DNA of 64,000 nucleotides from Deltaproteobacteria bacterium (GCA_021824175.1 JAKALP010000005.1:186001-250000), one strand, 5' to 3'. Numbered from the stretch's first letter, positions 37,630 through 47,550 are shown. Notes: generated from the sequence alone by a model not told the origin. Numbers and translations: made by a program.

Positions 37630-38433
37630 ATGTTCGCTTGGTGGCATAATTTGGATTCAGTCACTGTGTTCAACTCATGGATGCAAATCGCGGCAGTAGT
37701 TGGCGCAGCTTTATGCACGCTCAGCATACTGATGCTGTGGATAAATGGCAGCCGCATGTCCCGCTTCCTGCTTGAACGCGAAAAGAGCACCAGTCAAAAG
37801 ATCAAGGCCGTTGAAAAAGCCGCGGAACAAATCCGTAGGGAACTGCTTGCCACCCAACAAAATCAAGATATTGCCGATCAGCGACGCCGGCTGGCCGAAA
37901 TGGACTCAGAATCGGTGCGCAAGGAGATGGATAAAATCAGAAAGCGGTATACCGATGTGGAAGGTGCCCTCAAGCAGCGCATCGAGGAACTTAAGGATAT
38001 GAATATCACCAGTACCGGGAAAACCTCCGGATCCACTTCCCGATCCTCAGGCGCTGCGCCACAAGCACCACTTCCCAAACGCGGCCCTCTGGATGAACAG
38101 CAACGCAGGATGCTGACCAAGTTATTGAGCACCGGACCCAAAGGTGAATTAGATATCATTTCGGTTATGGAAGACCCCAGGTCTCATGAGTTGGCCGTGG
38201 AAATGAAGAAAATTTTCGATCAACAAGGATGGTCCACATCGGAGATCATCCAAAACGCCTTTGCGCAACCCCCCAACGGGTGGGTACTGGTAATCCACAG
38301 CAAAGAAACCGCTCCGTCATTTGCCAAGTTCCTACAGCGAACACTCACCACGGTCGGCTTACCGGTCTCAGTTCAAATCAACACCAAATTCAGGGAGTGG
38401 TCCATGTCTATGATCGTTGGACAAACGGATTGA
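37630..38433 (+). CDS. Membrane-anchored coiled-coil protein, unknown
   Basis: From ATG 37630 (AAAGGGGA upstream) 267 residues: one N-terminal membrane segment (about 18-38), a long coiled coil (about 45-130), a Ser/Gly linker, then a folded C-terminal domain (PKGELDIISVMEDPRSHELA, WSTSEIIQNAFAQPPNGWVL). The last part resembles a small sensor-like fold, but I cannot name it. Upstream of another coiled-coil gene on the same strand. Confidence 0.65.
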   Translation: MFAWWHNLDSVTVFNSWMQIAAVVGAALCTLSILMLWINGSRMSRFLLEREKSTSQKIKAVEKAAEQIRRELLATQQNQDIADQRRRLAEMDSESVRKEMDKIRKRYTDVEGALKQRIEELKDMNITSTGKTSGSTSRSSGAAPQAPLPKRGPLDEQQRRMLTKLLSTGPKGELDIISVMEDPRSHELAVEMKKIFDQQGWSTSEIIQNAFAQPPNGWVLVIHSKETAPSFAKFLQRTLTTVGLPVSVQINTKFREWSMSMIVGQTD

Positions 38434-38563
38434 TTCCCGTAACATTCTCTATGGCGAATGCCGGAGGCAGCAGTGAACTGAACCAAGTTGCCGCCCATCC
38501 CAGCGAATACAACATAGGATCAAGCGCTATCTTGAATCATTAAAGGAAAAACGAGGAAGCCGC

Positions 38564-39064
38564 ATGACACGTCCAGAGCACTCCATCAAATACATGCAAG
38601 CCAGCTTTAAAAAATATCAGATCCTTGCGATTTTGTTTGCGTTGCTAACTGCCGTTGCTTCACTTTTTGCCGCGCTTTCGGGAATGCAAATCAATGCCCT
38701 GAAAAAAGCTCAAACAGATGTCACGATGTCCGAAAAAGCGAACCAAAAAAAACGCGATGATGCCGCGTTGCAAGTTCAAGAAAGTCTGAAGCAACAAATC
38801 GCTGCGGTTCAGGAGCAGCTCAATACCGAGAAACAAAACAATAAAAATTTGCAGTTAAAAGTCGGGGATTTGAAAAACCAATTGGATACTTCGGAAGCGA
38901 AGCTGCACGCCTGTCAGCAAAAGCCGGCAGTATCCAAACCGGAACAGATGGCTCCTGCCGCCCCTGCATCTTCCGAAAAGGCCAAATCCCCACCCCCTCC
39001 AGAGGCGACCGAAAAAATAGCCCCGCCTGAAAATCAGATAAACAACCCGCAGTCCGGGCAGTAG
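38564..39064 (+). CDS. Single-TM coiled-coil protein with Pro-rich tail
   Basis: 166 residues: one membrane segment (about 18-42), a coiled coil (about 45-125) and a Pro/Ala/Glu tail (about 130-166). Architecturally similar to the gene before it. No family. The preceding gene ends 130 bp upstream; the two may act together. Low-complexity makes false positives possible, but it has AAAGGAAAAACGAGG upstream of ATG 38564. Confidence 0.6.
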   Translation: MTRPEHSIKYMQASFKKYQILAILFALLTAVASLFAALSGMQINALKKAQTDVTMSEKANQKKRDDAALQVQESLKQQIAAVQEQLNTEKQNNKNLQLKVGDLKNQLDTSEAKLHACQQKPAVSKPEQMAPAAPASSEKAKSPPPPEATEKIAPPENQINNPQSGQ

Positions 39065-39112
39065 TTGTAGTTCATCGAAGCGATGATTTCAGAAAGAGAA
39101 TTCTGATTCAAG

Positions 39113-39138
39113 ATTTCCCGTGAGATATAAGCGGGAAA
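39113..39138. terminator. Hairpin between convergent genes
   Basis: TTTCCCG and CGGGAAA form a 7-bp stem around an 11-nt loop, midway between the convergent coiled-coil gene and rnfB. No strong T tract follows, so it is a weak terminator candidate. Confidence 0.35.
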
Positions 39139-39179
39139 GGACTTTAACGCAAAAAGTTTTTTATGGAAGACGGCAAAAA

Positions 39180-40097
39180 TTAACCTCGCCATTCAGTGTC
39201 ATCTACCGTGGTTTTAAAATCGGGTTCGACCGTCTGCGGGGCATCCAGTTTGGCCGCCGCCTGAGCCTCTTTGGCGGTAGGTTTGCCTACAAAGACCAGC
39301 CGACTGCGCGGACACTTTTCGCAGGCCTTCATCAAATCAAGCCGACATTCATTTGTATCGGTGTACTGATCGTAGTCGATCACTGAAAGGTTGTTTTCGA
39401 TTTTAATGATATTGGAAATGCGCGCGCAGGCAGAACATCCGATGCAGCCGACATTGCATACCGCCATGACGTCTTTGCCTTTGTCTTTATTCGAGCAGGT
39501 AACGGCAAGAATTTGGGTAGAGCGAAATGGGGTGATGGTAATAATATTGCGTGGGCAAACTTTGGCGCAGGCCCCACAACCAATACAGGCGTCATAATCT
39601 ACGACGGCCAGTCCATCCTTGACATGAATGGCATCATACTTACAGGCTCGGGTGCAATCGCCGAATCCAAGGCAACCATACGTACATCCCTGGATATCAG
39701 CCACCAGGTTGGCAGATGAACACCGTTGCTCGCCAATGTACTTGGTTCGCCCCAAACGATCATGCAAATGAGCGCCGCAGTGCACAATGGGTCGGTATGG
39801 CAAAGTTTCACCAATTTCTACACCCATGATGGAAGCCACGGCCGCCGCGCAAGAGGCCCCACCCACGGGGCATTTATTGACCGGTGCGCTATCGGCCACC
39901 ACTGCTACGGCATAGTCGCCGCACCCGACGTAGCCACAACCGCCGCAATTGGCCCCAGGGAGTGCGGCCAGGACCGCTTCCACGCGCGGATCAACGTCCA
40001 CCTGAAATTTCTTATTCGCCCATCCCAAGATATATGATGCGATCAAGGCCATCACCAGCATGGTACCGCCGGCAAGACCAATAGTGACTTCTATCAT
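39180..40097 (-). CDS. rnfB: Rnf complex subunit B (ferredoxin-type)
   Basis: 305 residues; last gene of the leftward rnfCDGEAB operon. One N-terminal membrane helix (about 4-26), then the Fe-S cluster motif Cys51-x2-Cys54-x4-Cys59 with Cys76, then at least two ferredoxin-type cluster motifs (CTYGCLGFGDCTRAC, CIGCGACAKVCP) and a third set (CNVGCIGCSACARIS). RnfB takes electrons from ferredoxin. The complex couples ferredoxin oxidation to NAD+ reduction and pumps Na+ or H+. The C-terminal 40 residues are Ala/Glu-rich. Confidence 0.95.
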   Translation of the reverse strand: MIEVTIGLAGGTMLVMALIASYILGWANKKFQVDVDPRVEAVLAALPGANCGGCGYVGCGDYAVAVVADSAPVNKCPVGGASCAAAVASIMGVEIGETLPYRPIVHCGAHLHDRLGRTKYIGEQRCSSANLVADIQGCTYGCLGFGDCTRACKYDAIHVKDGLAVVDYDACIGCGACAKVCPRNIITITPFRSTQILAVTCSNKDKGKDVMAVCNVGCIGCSACARISNIIKIENNLSVIDYDQYTDTNECRLDLMKACEKCPRSRLVFVGKPTAKEAQAAAKLDAPQTVEPDFKTTVDDTEWRG

Positions 40098-40145
40098 AGC
40101 AACCTCAAAATTTACTTACTTTAGGCAATCCAGCGCCAACAACCG

Positions 40146-41003
40146 TTACGGTCTAACACTTGGCATCCGCGCCACCTCAGCTTCAGATTGTTTCAACTCT
40201 ATATTTGTCTTCTTTTTCACGTAGGTAGTGACCGCGATGGCTTTGGGCGGCTGCGCCGAAATACTTTGGGAGCTAACGGCAGCCATTTTAGGCGACGAAT
40301 CAAAAGTCAGGGCCTTGCGCAGGCCTGAATCAACCCCCGTAAATCCCATGAAAGCAAAGGCCAATATTCCGCCCGTTACCAATGTGATCGCAGCACCTTG
40401 AAACGGCTTGGGTATGTCACACAACTCCATTTCTTCTCGAATGCCGGCCATGATGACAATGCCGATCGTATATCCAACCCCGCCAAAAATGGACAAGGCC
40501 AACGCACGCCCCAAGTCCCATGCTTCAGCCGGATTTTCTACCCCCGCCACATGACTCATGATCGCGATGCAAGCAAAGAGAATGGCGCAGTTGGTAGTAA
40601 TGAGCGGTAAATACACACCAAAGGCCTTGTACAAAGATGGAAAGAACTTGCGCATGTACATTTCCACGAATTGTACGGAAGCGGCAATGGCAAATATGTA
40701 AATAATATAGCTGAGAATGGTCAAATCCACGGCATGGGCCGCTTCGGGCGGCAGAAAAAACCCAGCTACCCAAGAAGAAATGGGAGCACCGGGAATCAGC
40801 ACCAGAGCAGTAGCGGACCAGCTCAAGAATGCGGCAATCGCCATTACGAATGTTACCGCGCAACCCATGCCAAAGGCCATGTAGACATTGCGGGAGACAC
40901 CGATAAAAGAACAAATGCCGACAAAGTAGTACAAAATAAAATTATTGATCAGCGCGGCCCCGATGGAAATTAAAAATATGTCAATTAAATAGCTCATAAA
41001 CAT
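40146..41003 (-). CDS. rnfA: Rnf complex subunit A, extended C-terminus
   Basis: A six-helix membrane subunit. [20 protein letters not shown] and [20 protein letters not shown] hold the conserved cysteines that coordinate the intramembrane 2Fe-2S cluster shared with RnfE. RnfA is normally about 190-200 residues; this has 285 because of an insertion-rich loop and a polar C-terminal tail of about 80 residues ([18 protein letters not shown]...), absent from most relatives. The tail would lie outside the membrane; role unknown. Confidence 0.93.
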   Translation of the reverse strand: MFMSYLIDIFLISIGAALINNFILYYFVGICSFIGVSRNVYMAFGMGCAVTFVMAIAAFLSWSATALVLIPGAPISSWVAGFFLPPEAAHAVDLTILSYIIYIFAIAASVQFVEMYMRKFFPSLYKAFGVYLPLITTNCAILFACIAIMSHVAGVENPAEAWDLGRALALSIFGGVGYTIGIVIMAGIREEMELCDIPKPFQGAAITLVTGGILAFAFMGFTGVDSGLRKALTFDSSPKMAAVSSQSISAQPPKAIAVTTYVKKKTNIELKQSEAEVARMPSVRP

Positions 41004-41030
41004 TCATCCATTTCTCACCCGTCGCAATCA

Positions 41031-41666
41031 TTAATGGGCTGGTTTAGCTTTTGGCCCGGATTTGGCTTTTCGATTTTGAATCCAATTGGCAGAAGCCAAA
41101 AGCAAGCCTAGTGCAATAAAAGCGCCCGGTGGCAGAATCATTACCGCCAAATTTGGCCAAGCCGTAGGTAATACTCTGGTGCCGAAAAACATCCCGGTTC
41201 CCAATATTTCACGCACGCTGGCGATACTCGCCAATGCCAGGGCGTAGCCAATGGACTGGCCCACCGCGTCGGCCGCTGCGACATAGACGGATTGCTTGGA
41301 GGCGCATACCTCACAGCGGCAGATGATGATGCAGTTGACGATAATCAGAGGGATATAGGGCCCCAGAGCCTTGCTCATTTGGTACATATAAGCCGCCAAA
41401 AAACGGTCGGCGATGGTGACAAATGCGGCGATGGTCAGGGTGAAGACGACAATGCGCAGATGGGGCTTTAATAAATTGCGGATCAGACTGGTCACTACGT
41501 TGGCCCCTAGTAAAACAAAGAGAACCGCACCTGCCATGGTCATGGCGGATTTCATGCTGTTAGAGATCGCCAGGACCGGACACATCCCCAGCACTTGGCG
41601 ATAGACCGGATTTTCAGGGAGTATGCCCTGAATGAAGCGTTCAAACGCAGTGGGTTGATCGGCCAC
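41031..41666 (-). CDS. rnfE: Rnf complex subunit E
   Basis: 211 residues, six predicted helices. NPVYRQVLGMCPVLAISNSM and LIIVNCIIICRCEVCASKQS hold the membrane-embedded cysteines that, with those of RnfA, bind a 2Fe-2S cluster. Spacing of 2 bp after rnfG stop fits one operon. Length normal. Confidence 0.95.
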   Translation of the reverse strand: MADQPTAFERFIQGILPENPVYRQVLGMCPVLAISNSMKSAMTMAGAVLFVLLGANVVTSLIRNLLKPHLRIVVFTLTIAAFVTIADRFLAAYMYQMSKALGPYIPLIIVNCIIICRCEVCASKQSVYVAAADAVGQSIGYALALASIASVREILGTGMFFGTRVLPTAWPNLAVMILPPGAFIALGLLLASANWIQNRKAKSGPKAKPAH

Positions 41667-41668
41667 GG

Positions 41669-42349
41669 TTACTTATCCTTTCCACTTTCAGGCACGGTAG
41701 ATAACTTTTTTTTCAGGTCCGCCACACTTTCGTTCACGATATTCACTACACTTCTCGAAGATATGGTAGCGCCAGTGACGGCATCGATTTCATTGCTGTT
41801 CTGCGCCCCGGTTTTAACTACTTTCAGGCCCGGATGGGTGGCTTTTTGCTTGAATTGATCGCGCCACTTAGGTTCCACGATTTTATTGCCCAGACCGGGA
41901 GTCTCTTTCTGATCAAGGATAAAGAGACCAGTAATTCTCTCCAAATCCGGAGTCAGGCCCAGCAGTAATTCGATACGATCCGCATACCCCTGGCCGCCGA
42001 CTTTGGTTACCCATCCGGCAGGGCGTCCATCCGCATAACTGGCCTCGAACACCGTGTAGAATTTTTTGATTCCCTTCTTATCGATCTCCACGGTGCGGGG
42101 AGTCACGGTCATGGCCTGGCCCTGATCTGCCTTCTGGGCGCCTGACTCGGCGCCAAGCAACAGTTCGGGCACTCTGGCCTTACTTTCGTTAAGCTTATTT
42201 GCCGCGATAATAGGCCCAAGGTTTGCTTCAACGGCCGCCAATGCACCACCAAAGAAAAGAGCCAGAACTATACACAGCCACGCTTGTGCCAAATGGCTGT
42301 TTTGAAATCGCCGTGCTTTTTCCGCTTTCCCATTCTGTGTCTGTGTCAT
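41669..42349 (-). CDS. rnfG: Rnf complex subunit G (FMN-bound)
   Basis: 226 residues with one N-terminal membrane helix (about 24-44) and a periplasmic FMN-binding domain. The covalent attachment motif is AVTGATISSRSV with Thr195 as predicted flavinylated residue. Requires ApbE for flavin transfer; ApbE is not in this window. Confidence 0.95.
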   Translation of the reverse strand: MTQTQNGKAEKARRFQNSHLAQAWLCIVLALFFGGALAAVEANLGPIIAANKLNESKARVPELLLGAESGAQKADQGQAMTVTPRTVEIDKKGIKKFYTVFEASYADGRPAGWVTKVGGQGYADRIELLLGLTPDLERITGLFILDQKETPGLGNKIVEPKWRDQFKQKATHPGLKVVKTGAQNSNEIDAVTGATISSRSVVNIVNESVADLKKKLSTVPESGKDK

Positions 42350-42399
42350 TATCGTTGATTCCTGTAGTCAACCTACATCTGCTGCATGAGCCAAGGTCA

Positions 42400-43398
42400 T
42401 TAAAATTCGCCCAGTGCTTTGGGAATAGTCCAGCGGTTTATCAATGGGGTGACGCCATTCATCAGCAGGACCGCGAACATTACACCTTCGGGATAGCCAC
42501 TGAAGAGCCTCAGCACCATCACCAAGGCACCCACTCCGGCGCCGAAAATGAATTTGCCTTTGGGAGTCAACGGACTGGTTACGGGATCAGTGGCGATGAA
42601 GAACGCGCCGAACATCAACGCCCCGCCCAACAGGTGATGAAGTACAAGCCTTCCGCCGAAATTTCCTGCCAAATCGGCGATGCCGGCAATGATCAGCGCC
42701 ACGGATAGCATTCCCGCTGGTATTTCCCATGATGCGGTGCGACGCAGGCAAAGATAGAGCCCGCCCAGAAGGCAAGCCAGAGCGCTTGTTTCTCCTAACG
42801 AGCCGTTCGTCCAACCAAAGAAAAGGTCCAATGCGGGTGTCAGTTTGCCTGCTTGTTTAAAAGCATTCATTGGGGTGGCCTGAGACAGGATATCCACCAC
42901 ACTGCCGCTCTGTTCATATCCCCCCGCCCCCATGATGCCCGCGAAGGAGATCATTACAAAAGCCCGGCCCACCATCGCTGGATTGAAGATATTCATCCCC
43001 AGGCCCCCAAAAACAATTTTGCCAAGGCCGATGGCCACTACCGAAGCAATCATGCCGGCATACCAAGGCGCCGTAGCCGGCAGGGAAAGCGCCAGTATAA
43101 CGCCGGTGACAACAGCCGAACAATCAGCGAGAGTCACCGGTTTGCGCCGCATGGCAACAAACAGCATCTCGGACGCCAGGCAGGCGCAAACGCAAATAAA
43201 AAGTTGACGCAAAGCATAGCCATGAAAAAGATAAATAGACATGGCTAAGGGCGGCGACAAAGCGATGAGGACATCAATCATCATCCGCCGGGTAGTAAAG
43301 TCGAGGTTGCCGACGTGAGGCGATGGAGCTACATGCAAAGATGGCCCCGGAATCTCCACTGCTTTCGAACCGTGTAAATTCTCCAATGTCTTCGTCAT
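42400..43398 (-). CDS. rnfD: Rnf complex subunit D
   Basis: 332 residues with about ten membrane segments. The predicted covalent FMN site is Thr175 in DILSQATPMNAF; MNIFNPAMVGRAF and FIATDPVTSPLTPKG are conserved. It follows rnfC by 11 bp. Together with RnfG it carries electrons across the membrane while ions are moved. Confidence 0.95.
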   Translation of the reverse strand: MTKTLENLHGSKAVEIPGPSLHVAPSPHVGNLDFTTRRMMIDVLIALSPPLAMSIYLFHGYALRQLFICVCACLASEMLFVAMRRKPVTLADCSAVVTGVILALSLPATAPWYAGMIASVVAIGLGKIVFGGLGMNIFNPAMVGRAFVMISFAGIMGAGGYEQSGSVVDILSQATPMNAFKQAGKLTPALDLFFGWTNGSLGETSALACLLGGLYLCLRRTASWEIPAGMLSVALIIAGIADLAGNFGGRLVLHHLLGGALMFGAFFIATDPVTSPLTPKGKFIFGAGVGALVMVLRLFSGYPEGVMFAVLLMNGVTPLINRWTIPKALGEF

Positions 43399-43409
43399 AT
43401 CCGTTCCGA

Positions 43410-44777
43410 TTATTTCTTCCGACTGGCCACGACCATGGCCTTGCCCATGCGAATCAGCTGTACCAGCTTAATGTGCGCCGGGCAAATATAGGTACAAGAG
43501 CCACATTCAAAGCAGGCCAGGATATTATACTGCTGCGCCAATGCCAGCTTGCCATGCCGAGAAGCCATCGCCAACTTTGTTGGCACCAGTCGCATGGGAC
43601 ACACATCAACGCAACGACCGCAGCGTACGCAATTGGTCTCTCGCTCGCGTCGCAGATCCGAATGCGTGAGAACCGTCAGACCGCTGGTGCCTTTGGTCAC
43701 AGGCATGTCCAGGTTGGAAAATGAAAAGCCCATCATGGGGCCGCCAGCGACAATTCGGGCGGCATCCGGCGTCAAGCCGCCGCAGAAATTAAATACCTCG
43801 CCCATACTGATGCCGATGGGCACCAATAGGTTCTTGGGTTGGGCGATGCCGCGCCCGGTCACGCTGATCACCCGATGGGTCAGCGGCTTTTCGCGAATCA
43901 CCGATCGGGCCACCGCGGCAATGGTGGCCACATTGCTCATGGCCACACCAACATCGGCCGGCAGACCGCCCAAAGGGACTTCCAGATCCAGCACCGCCTT
44001 GATGAGCTGCTTTTCGCTGCCTTGGGGGTATTTGGTTTTCAACACGGCAATCTTGATCACCGTACCCTTTGCTTCAGCGCGCAAACTGGCAATGGCCTCG
44101 GGCTTGTTGTCTTCGATGCAGATAATGATCTCTTTGGCGGCCACCGCCCGGGCGGCGTGCAGGGCGCCGGCAATGATCGGTCCAGGCGCTTCTACCATGA
44201 CACGATAATCGGTGGTCAGGTAGGGCTCACACTCGCAGCCATTCACCATAAGGGTGTCGATCATTTTGGTATCATCCGGACGCACCTTGACGTGGGTCGG
44301 AAAGGCCGCTCCGCCTAAACCGACGATGCCGGCCTCATGGATCAATTTGGCAATGGAGGTCGGATAGTAAATGATGGGACAATCCTTAGGCCAATGGCCC
44401 CCCAGTACATCATCATAAAGGGCCTGGCCAACCACTTGGTCCCCCTTGGCCTTGATATAAATGGCGGGCAGGTGCCGTCCATTGGGCAGGGTGCAAACCC
44501 CTATTTTTTCAACCACACCGTTGATCGGGCTATGGAGATTGGCGGAAACAAAGGCTTTGCCGACACCGATGGTTTCACCCCAGGCGACCTCCTGTTTCGG
44601 CTTGACGATCGGCTCGCAAGGAGCCCCAATATTTTGCAGCAACGGCAGGACTACCCGTTCGGGGGGAGGCATCACCTCAATGGGGACATTACTGGATAGT
44701 TCTTTGTTTTCAGGTGGATGAATCCCATGGGGGAAACTGCCTTTTCCAGGAAACCCTTTAAATTGAATCGAACCCAT
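43410..44777 (-). CDS. rnfC: Rnf complex subunit C
   Basis: 455 residues, first gene of the operon. It has the NuoF-like flavin/NADH-binding core (GLGGAAFPTHVKVRP, NGCECEPYLTTDYRVM) and two C-terminal 4Fe-4S sites: Cys383, 386, 389, 393 and Cys422, 425, 428, 432. RnfC is the NAD-reducing peripheral subunit. The promoter should lie in the 414-bp region upstream. Confidence 0.95.
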   Translation of the reverse strand: MGSIQFKGFPGKGSFPHGIHPPENKELSSNVPIEVMPPPERVVLPLLQNIGAPCEPIVKPKQEVAWGETIGVGKAFVSANLHSPINGVVEKIGVCTLPNGRHLPAIYIKAKGDQVVGQALYDDVLGGHWPKDCPIIYYPTSIAKLIHEAGIVGLGGAAFPTHVKVRPDDTKMIDTLMVNGCECEPYLTTDYRVMVEAPGPIIAGALHAARAVAAKEIIICIEDNKPEAIASLRAEAKGTVIKIAVLKTKYPQGSEKQLIKAVLDLEVPLGGLPADVGVAMSNVATIAAVARSVIREKPLTHRVISVTGRGIAQPKNLLVPIGISMGEVFNFCGGLTPDAARIVAGGPMMGFSFSNLDMPVTKGTSGLTVLTHSDLRRERETNCVRCGRCVDVCPMRLVPTKLAMASRHGKLALAQQYNILACFECGSCTYICPAHIKLVQLIRMGKAMVVASRKK

Positions 44778-45191
44778 AAGTTAAATGCTCAGCTTCGCCT
44801 AATTTCGGATAATCATTTTATCCCGAAAAATCCGACCTCTATAGTATGACAAATCCTTTGCCGTCAATGACCCAGTGGCGTTTTTGGTCTAAACAAGCCT
44901 CTATCCTGCTAATTTCAGTATGGCTCGAAAGGACAGATAGCTTGCAGTCCTGAAAGAAGAAATGACGTAAGTCAATTTTTAAAAAGTTGAGGCAATACCA
45001 GGGAAGTACAATATCATTTAGGCAGGAAGCTACTACAAGCTATCTCAAAATAAAGATTTTGGGCCAAAAAGATTATTTTGAGATAGCATCTAATATGACT
45101 CGGGAGCGGCGGAGTGCTCAATGAAGGTAAAGCGCTATAAAAGCAAGGATCACTAAACCAAGGATTTTTATTCCATAGAATCCGGCAGGAA
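44778..45191. other. 414-bp region upstream of rnfC
   Basis: No gene. Contains the palindromic repeat copy B (45039-45087) and presumably the rnf promoter and the end of the stress-protein transcript. Confidence 0.5.
45039..45087. repeat. Palindromic intergenic repeat, copy B
   Basis: Arms GCTATCTCAAAATAA (45039-45053) and TTATTTTGAGATAGC (45073-45087) are perfectly inverted over 15 bp, with an inner TTTTGGGCCAAAA near-palindrome between them. It lies downstream of the stress-protein gene. Confidence 0.8.
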
Positions 45192-46109
45192 TCAGCCAAA
45201 TACCCAAACCGTCAGATGCTCGGCTTGTTTGAATATTTTCTCGCCAACGCGCGTCGTAATAAACTCCTGATAGACGCTGAGGCCCCGTCTTCCTATAACG
45301 ATGGTGCTGAAATTTTCTTCGTTGGCTTTGTTAATGATGCTGGTAGCCAAATCTCCGTTCTCATCGATAATCTCACAACAGAGCTGATTGAAGGAGAAGC
45401 CAGAGTCGATGAGGCACTCCTTGGCCTTGTTGATCGTGGGCTCGATGCGCTTGCGCTCATCCTCTTTCCACTGAATATCACCCTCTTTAGCAAACACCCC
45501 TTGTGGCTTGAAAACATGGCAGAAGGACACTTTGCAGTCCGATGCGCCAATTAGATTACTCATGGCTTTAACAGCTCGCATTATTTCTTTAGAGCCGTCA
45601 AATGCCACCAAAATCCGGTTTTCGCGCGGCGTCCCACCGACGATAATCATCGGGATGCCTTGAATTTTTTTCAGGAGCTTCGTGGGAACGCTGCCAAGCA
45701 GCATATCCTTGAGACGGCTCTCGCCCGTGCGTCCCATTACCACGGCGTCATAGCCATCCTGGGATTCCCTCTGGATGTCGTTGACGATACTCAAATTCTT
45801 GGGCTGGATCTTTTTTATGACCGCTTTTGATGGAAAACCCGCTTCCATCAGAAACCGGGCGGCTTTGTCCATGGCCGCATTGATGCGCTTGTGTTGATCG
45901 GTAATGCAAGCACGTAAATTGGCGGCCTTGAATCGAAAATCCATGTCTTGGTTGGACTGCAAAAATCCATTAGACATGCTATTTTCCACAAAAAAAAGAA
46001 CCACTTCTGTATAGGCACTAGGCATAAGCAAGGCCACATATTTTACCGCCTCGATGGCAAGATCAGATCCATCAAAGGCCACTAAAATTTTTAAATTTTG
46101 CTTATGCAT
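45192..46109 (-). CDS. Tandem universal stress protein
   Basis: From ATG 46109 (AAGGAGT upstream) 305 residues in two UspA-type domains: residues 1-150 (KILVAFDGSDLAIEAVKYVA, VVMGRTGESRLKDMLLGSV) and 155-300 (RILVAFDGSKEIMRAVKAMS, IVIGRRGLSVYQEF). The first domain keeps the ATP-binding G-x2-G-x9-G[S/T]-type segment (GRTGESRLKDMLLGS). Such duplicated Usp proteins are common in Desulfobacterota. Its position between rnf and the ORP operon has no clear meaning. Confidence 0.9.
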   Translation of the reverse strand: MHKQNLKILVAFDGSDLAIEAVKYVALLMPSAYTEVVLFFVENSMSNGFLQSNQDMDFRFKAANLRACITDQHKRINAAMDKAARFLMEAGFPSKAVIKKIQPKNLSIVNDIQRESQDGYDAVVMGRTGESRLKDMLLGSVPTKLLKKIQGIPMIIVGGTPRENRILVAFDGSKEIMRAVKAMSNLIGASDCKVSFCHVFKPQGVFAKEGDIQWKEDERKRIEPTINKAKECLIDSGFSFNQLCCEIIDENGDLATSIINKANEENFSTIVIGRRGLSVYQEFITTRVGEKIFKQAEHLTVWVFG

Positions 46110-46400
46110 TTCATACTCCTTTGGTATGATAAATTCCATTTATTTCAGTTACTTAACTATAAATATTATAGAATTATTTTAAACGAAATGACAACCGAAA
46201 AGCACTAAATCACCGGCAGGCTTAACCACTATCGGGAGCTAAATGATGACAAGAAAGATGGGCGCTTTGCGTCGAAACATGGAGATCCAGAACGGATAAA
46301 TACTTTCAACCCGAGGTCAAATGAATACCTCACTATAAACGGCAACAATAGGGACGGCTTCACGTTCATAGGATGATCCACCCGGAAAGCAAAAGAAGGA

Positions 46401-46766
46401 TTATGCGAAGATGTTGTCTGGCTTGTATGGATGGGTCCCTTCGATCACTTCAATGCCGGCCTTGGCCTTGATCTTCTTGATGATGGTCTCGGCGTGGGGA
46501 CAATGGTCTGTCAGACACGGGCCGACATGTACCTTAGTGGGCTTTTCATTCATGGGCTTGTTCCATAGATTGACCTGTGCCAGGCGCGTGACGATGGCGG
46601 CGCCGGGGCAATCGCCGCAACCGAGCAACCCCATGACCTGGGCCGGCTGGTCTTTGTATCGGGCAAAGTCCCCTTCCCGGCGGTTGAATCCCACCAGACA
46701 ACGTGAACAGCCGATGCAGACATCATCCATGGCCCGTTTGCAGCCGACGATCAAGATCTTCTCCAT
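46401..46766 (-). CDS. CGGC-domain protein
   Basis: 121 residues. GCKRAMDDVCIGCSRCLVGF, NRREGDFARY, LLGCGDCPGA and GPCLTDHCPHAETI match the CGGC-domain family, thought to bind metal or an iron-sulfur centre through its many cysteines. It is the last gene of the leftward ORP-type operon, 63 bp after the receiver-like gene. Function not established. Confidence 0.8.
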   Translation of the reverse strand: MEKILIVGCKRAMDDVCIGCSRCLVGFNRREGDFARYKDQPAQVMGLLGCGDCPGAAIVTRLAQVNLWNKPMNEKPTKVHVGPCLTDHCPHAETIIKKIKAKAGIEVIEGTHPYKPDNIFA

Positions 46767-46829
46767 CTCTTCTCCTACCGGTATTAATGTCTCTTGGAAG
46801 TAAAATGCCGCCTTCCGGCGGCAGAATTC

Positions 46830-47213
46830 TTATCGGTCCGGCATCATATCCCTGAGCCGTGAAAGCAGTTCTCCGGCATCCTCGCCGTTGGGCGTTAATG
46901 GCAGACGCATCATAATCCCCAACCCCTCGCCGAGCTCGTGAAATTCCTCTTCTTCCATGTCGGTCAATACTGCAGTGTGGATGAAAGCATTGATTTGCAT
47001 GAGTTGCCGGATCAGGGCCAGGCCGTTGTCCCCATCGATCTGCGGATCGATCACCGCCAAAAACAAAGAGATGCGCCTGGCCGCCGCCACGGCTTCGGCG
47101 GCGCTGTTGACTTGAATCAGCGTCACGGCCGGATCTTGGCCAAGGGCCTGCATGAAAGAGCTCAATCCTGCTGTCCGCGGTGTTGCCAGGAGAATATTTT
47201 GCTTCTTTGCCAT
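46830..47213 (-). CDS. Receiver-like protein
   Basis: From ATG 47213 127 residues: NILLATPRTAGLSSFMQALG, LFLAVIDPQIDGDNGLALIR, AVLTDMEEEEFHELGEGLG. The fold looks like a response-regulator receiver with Asp in VIDPQ at the phosphorylation position, but the N-terminal acidic pair (DD/DE) is absent, so phosphorylation is doubtful. It lies in the ORP-type operon. The longer open frame starting upstream overlaps the zinc-ribbon gene. Confidence 0.65.
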   Translation of the reverse strand: MAKKQNILLATPRTAGLSSFMQALGQDPAVTLIQVNSAAEAVAAARRISLFLAVIDPQIDGDNGLALIRQLMQINAFIHTAVLTDMEEEEFHELGEGLGIMMRLPLTPNGEDAGELLSRLRDMMPDR

Positions 47214-47295
47214 TTCGGATCCGTTCTTTAAAAAATGATTTACACCGAATGTCTTGGTTAAGCCCGTGTTGCACTCGGGCGGTAAGGAATGCGGT

Positions 47296-47547
47296 TTATC
47301 CTGTCTTGCCGCAGCATGATCCCGGGCCGGCGCAGCCGGCATGGCCGGGGACGCTGCCGCAACATCCGGTATCCCCTACGCCAGGAAAGACTTGGGAGGT
47401 CTTGCCGGTCAGGGAGCTGGTGGCTGAGATCAGTCGATGGATATTGGTGCTACCACAAGAGGGGCACGCGATTGCTTTCTGACTGTTCAGCTTGATCACT
47501 TCACCGCAAAATCCGCATTGGCGGCATTCAATTTCAAAGATAGGCAT
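47296..47547 (-). CDS. FmdB-like zinc-ribbon protein
   Basis: 83 residues: MPIFEIECRQCGFCGEVIKL and IACPSCGSTNIHRL are the two zinc knuckles of the FmdB family; a Gly/Cys-rich tail (GCCGSVPG, GPGSCCGKTG) follows. It starts 3 bp after the NifU-like stop. In this cluster it may handle iron or a cofactor, but that is inference. Confidence 0.8.
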   Translation of the reverse strand: MPIFEIECRQCGFCGEVIKLNSQKAIACPSCGSTNIHRLISATSSLTGKTSQVFPGVGDTGCCGSVPGHAGCAGPGSCCGKTG

Positions 47548-47550
47548 GAT

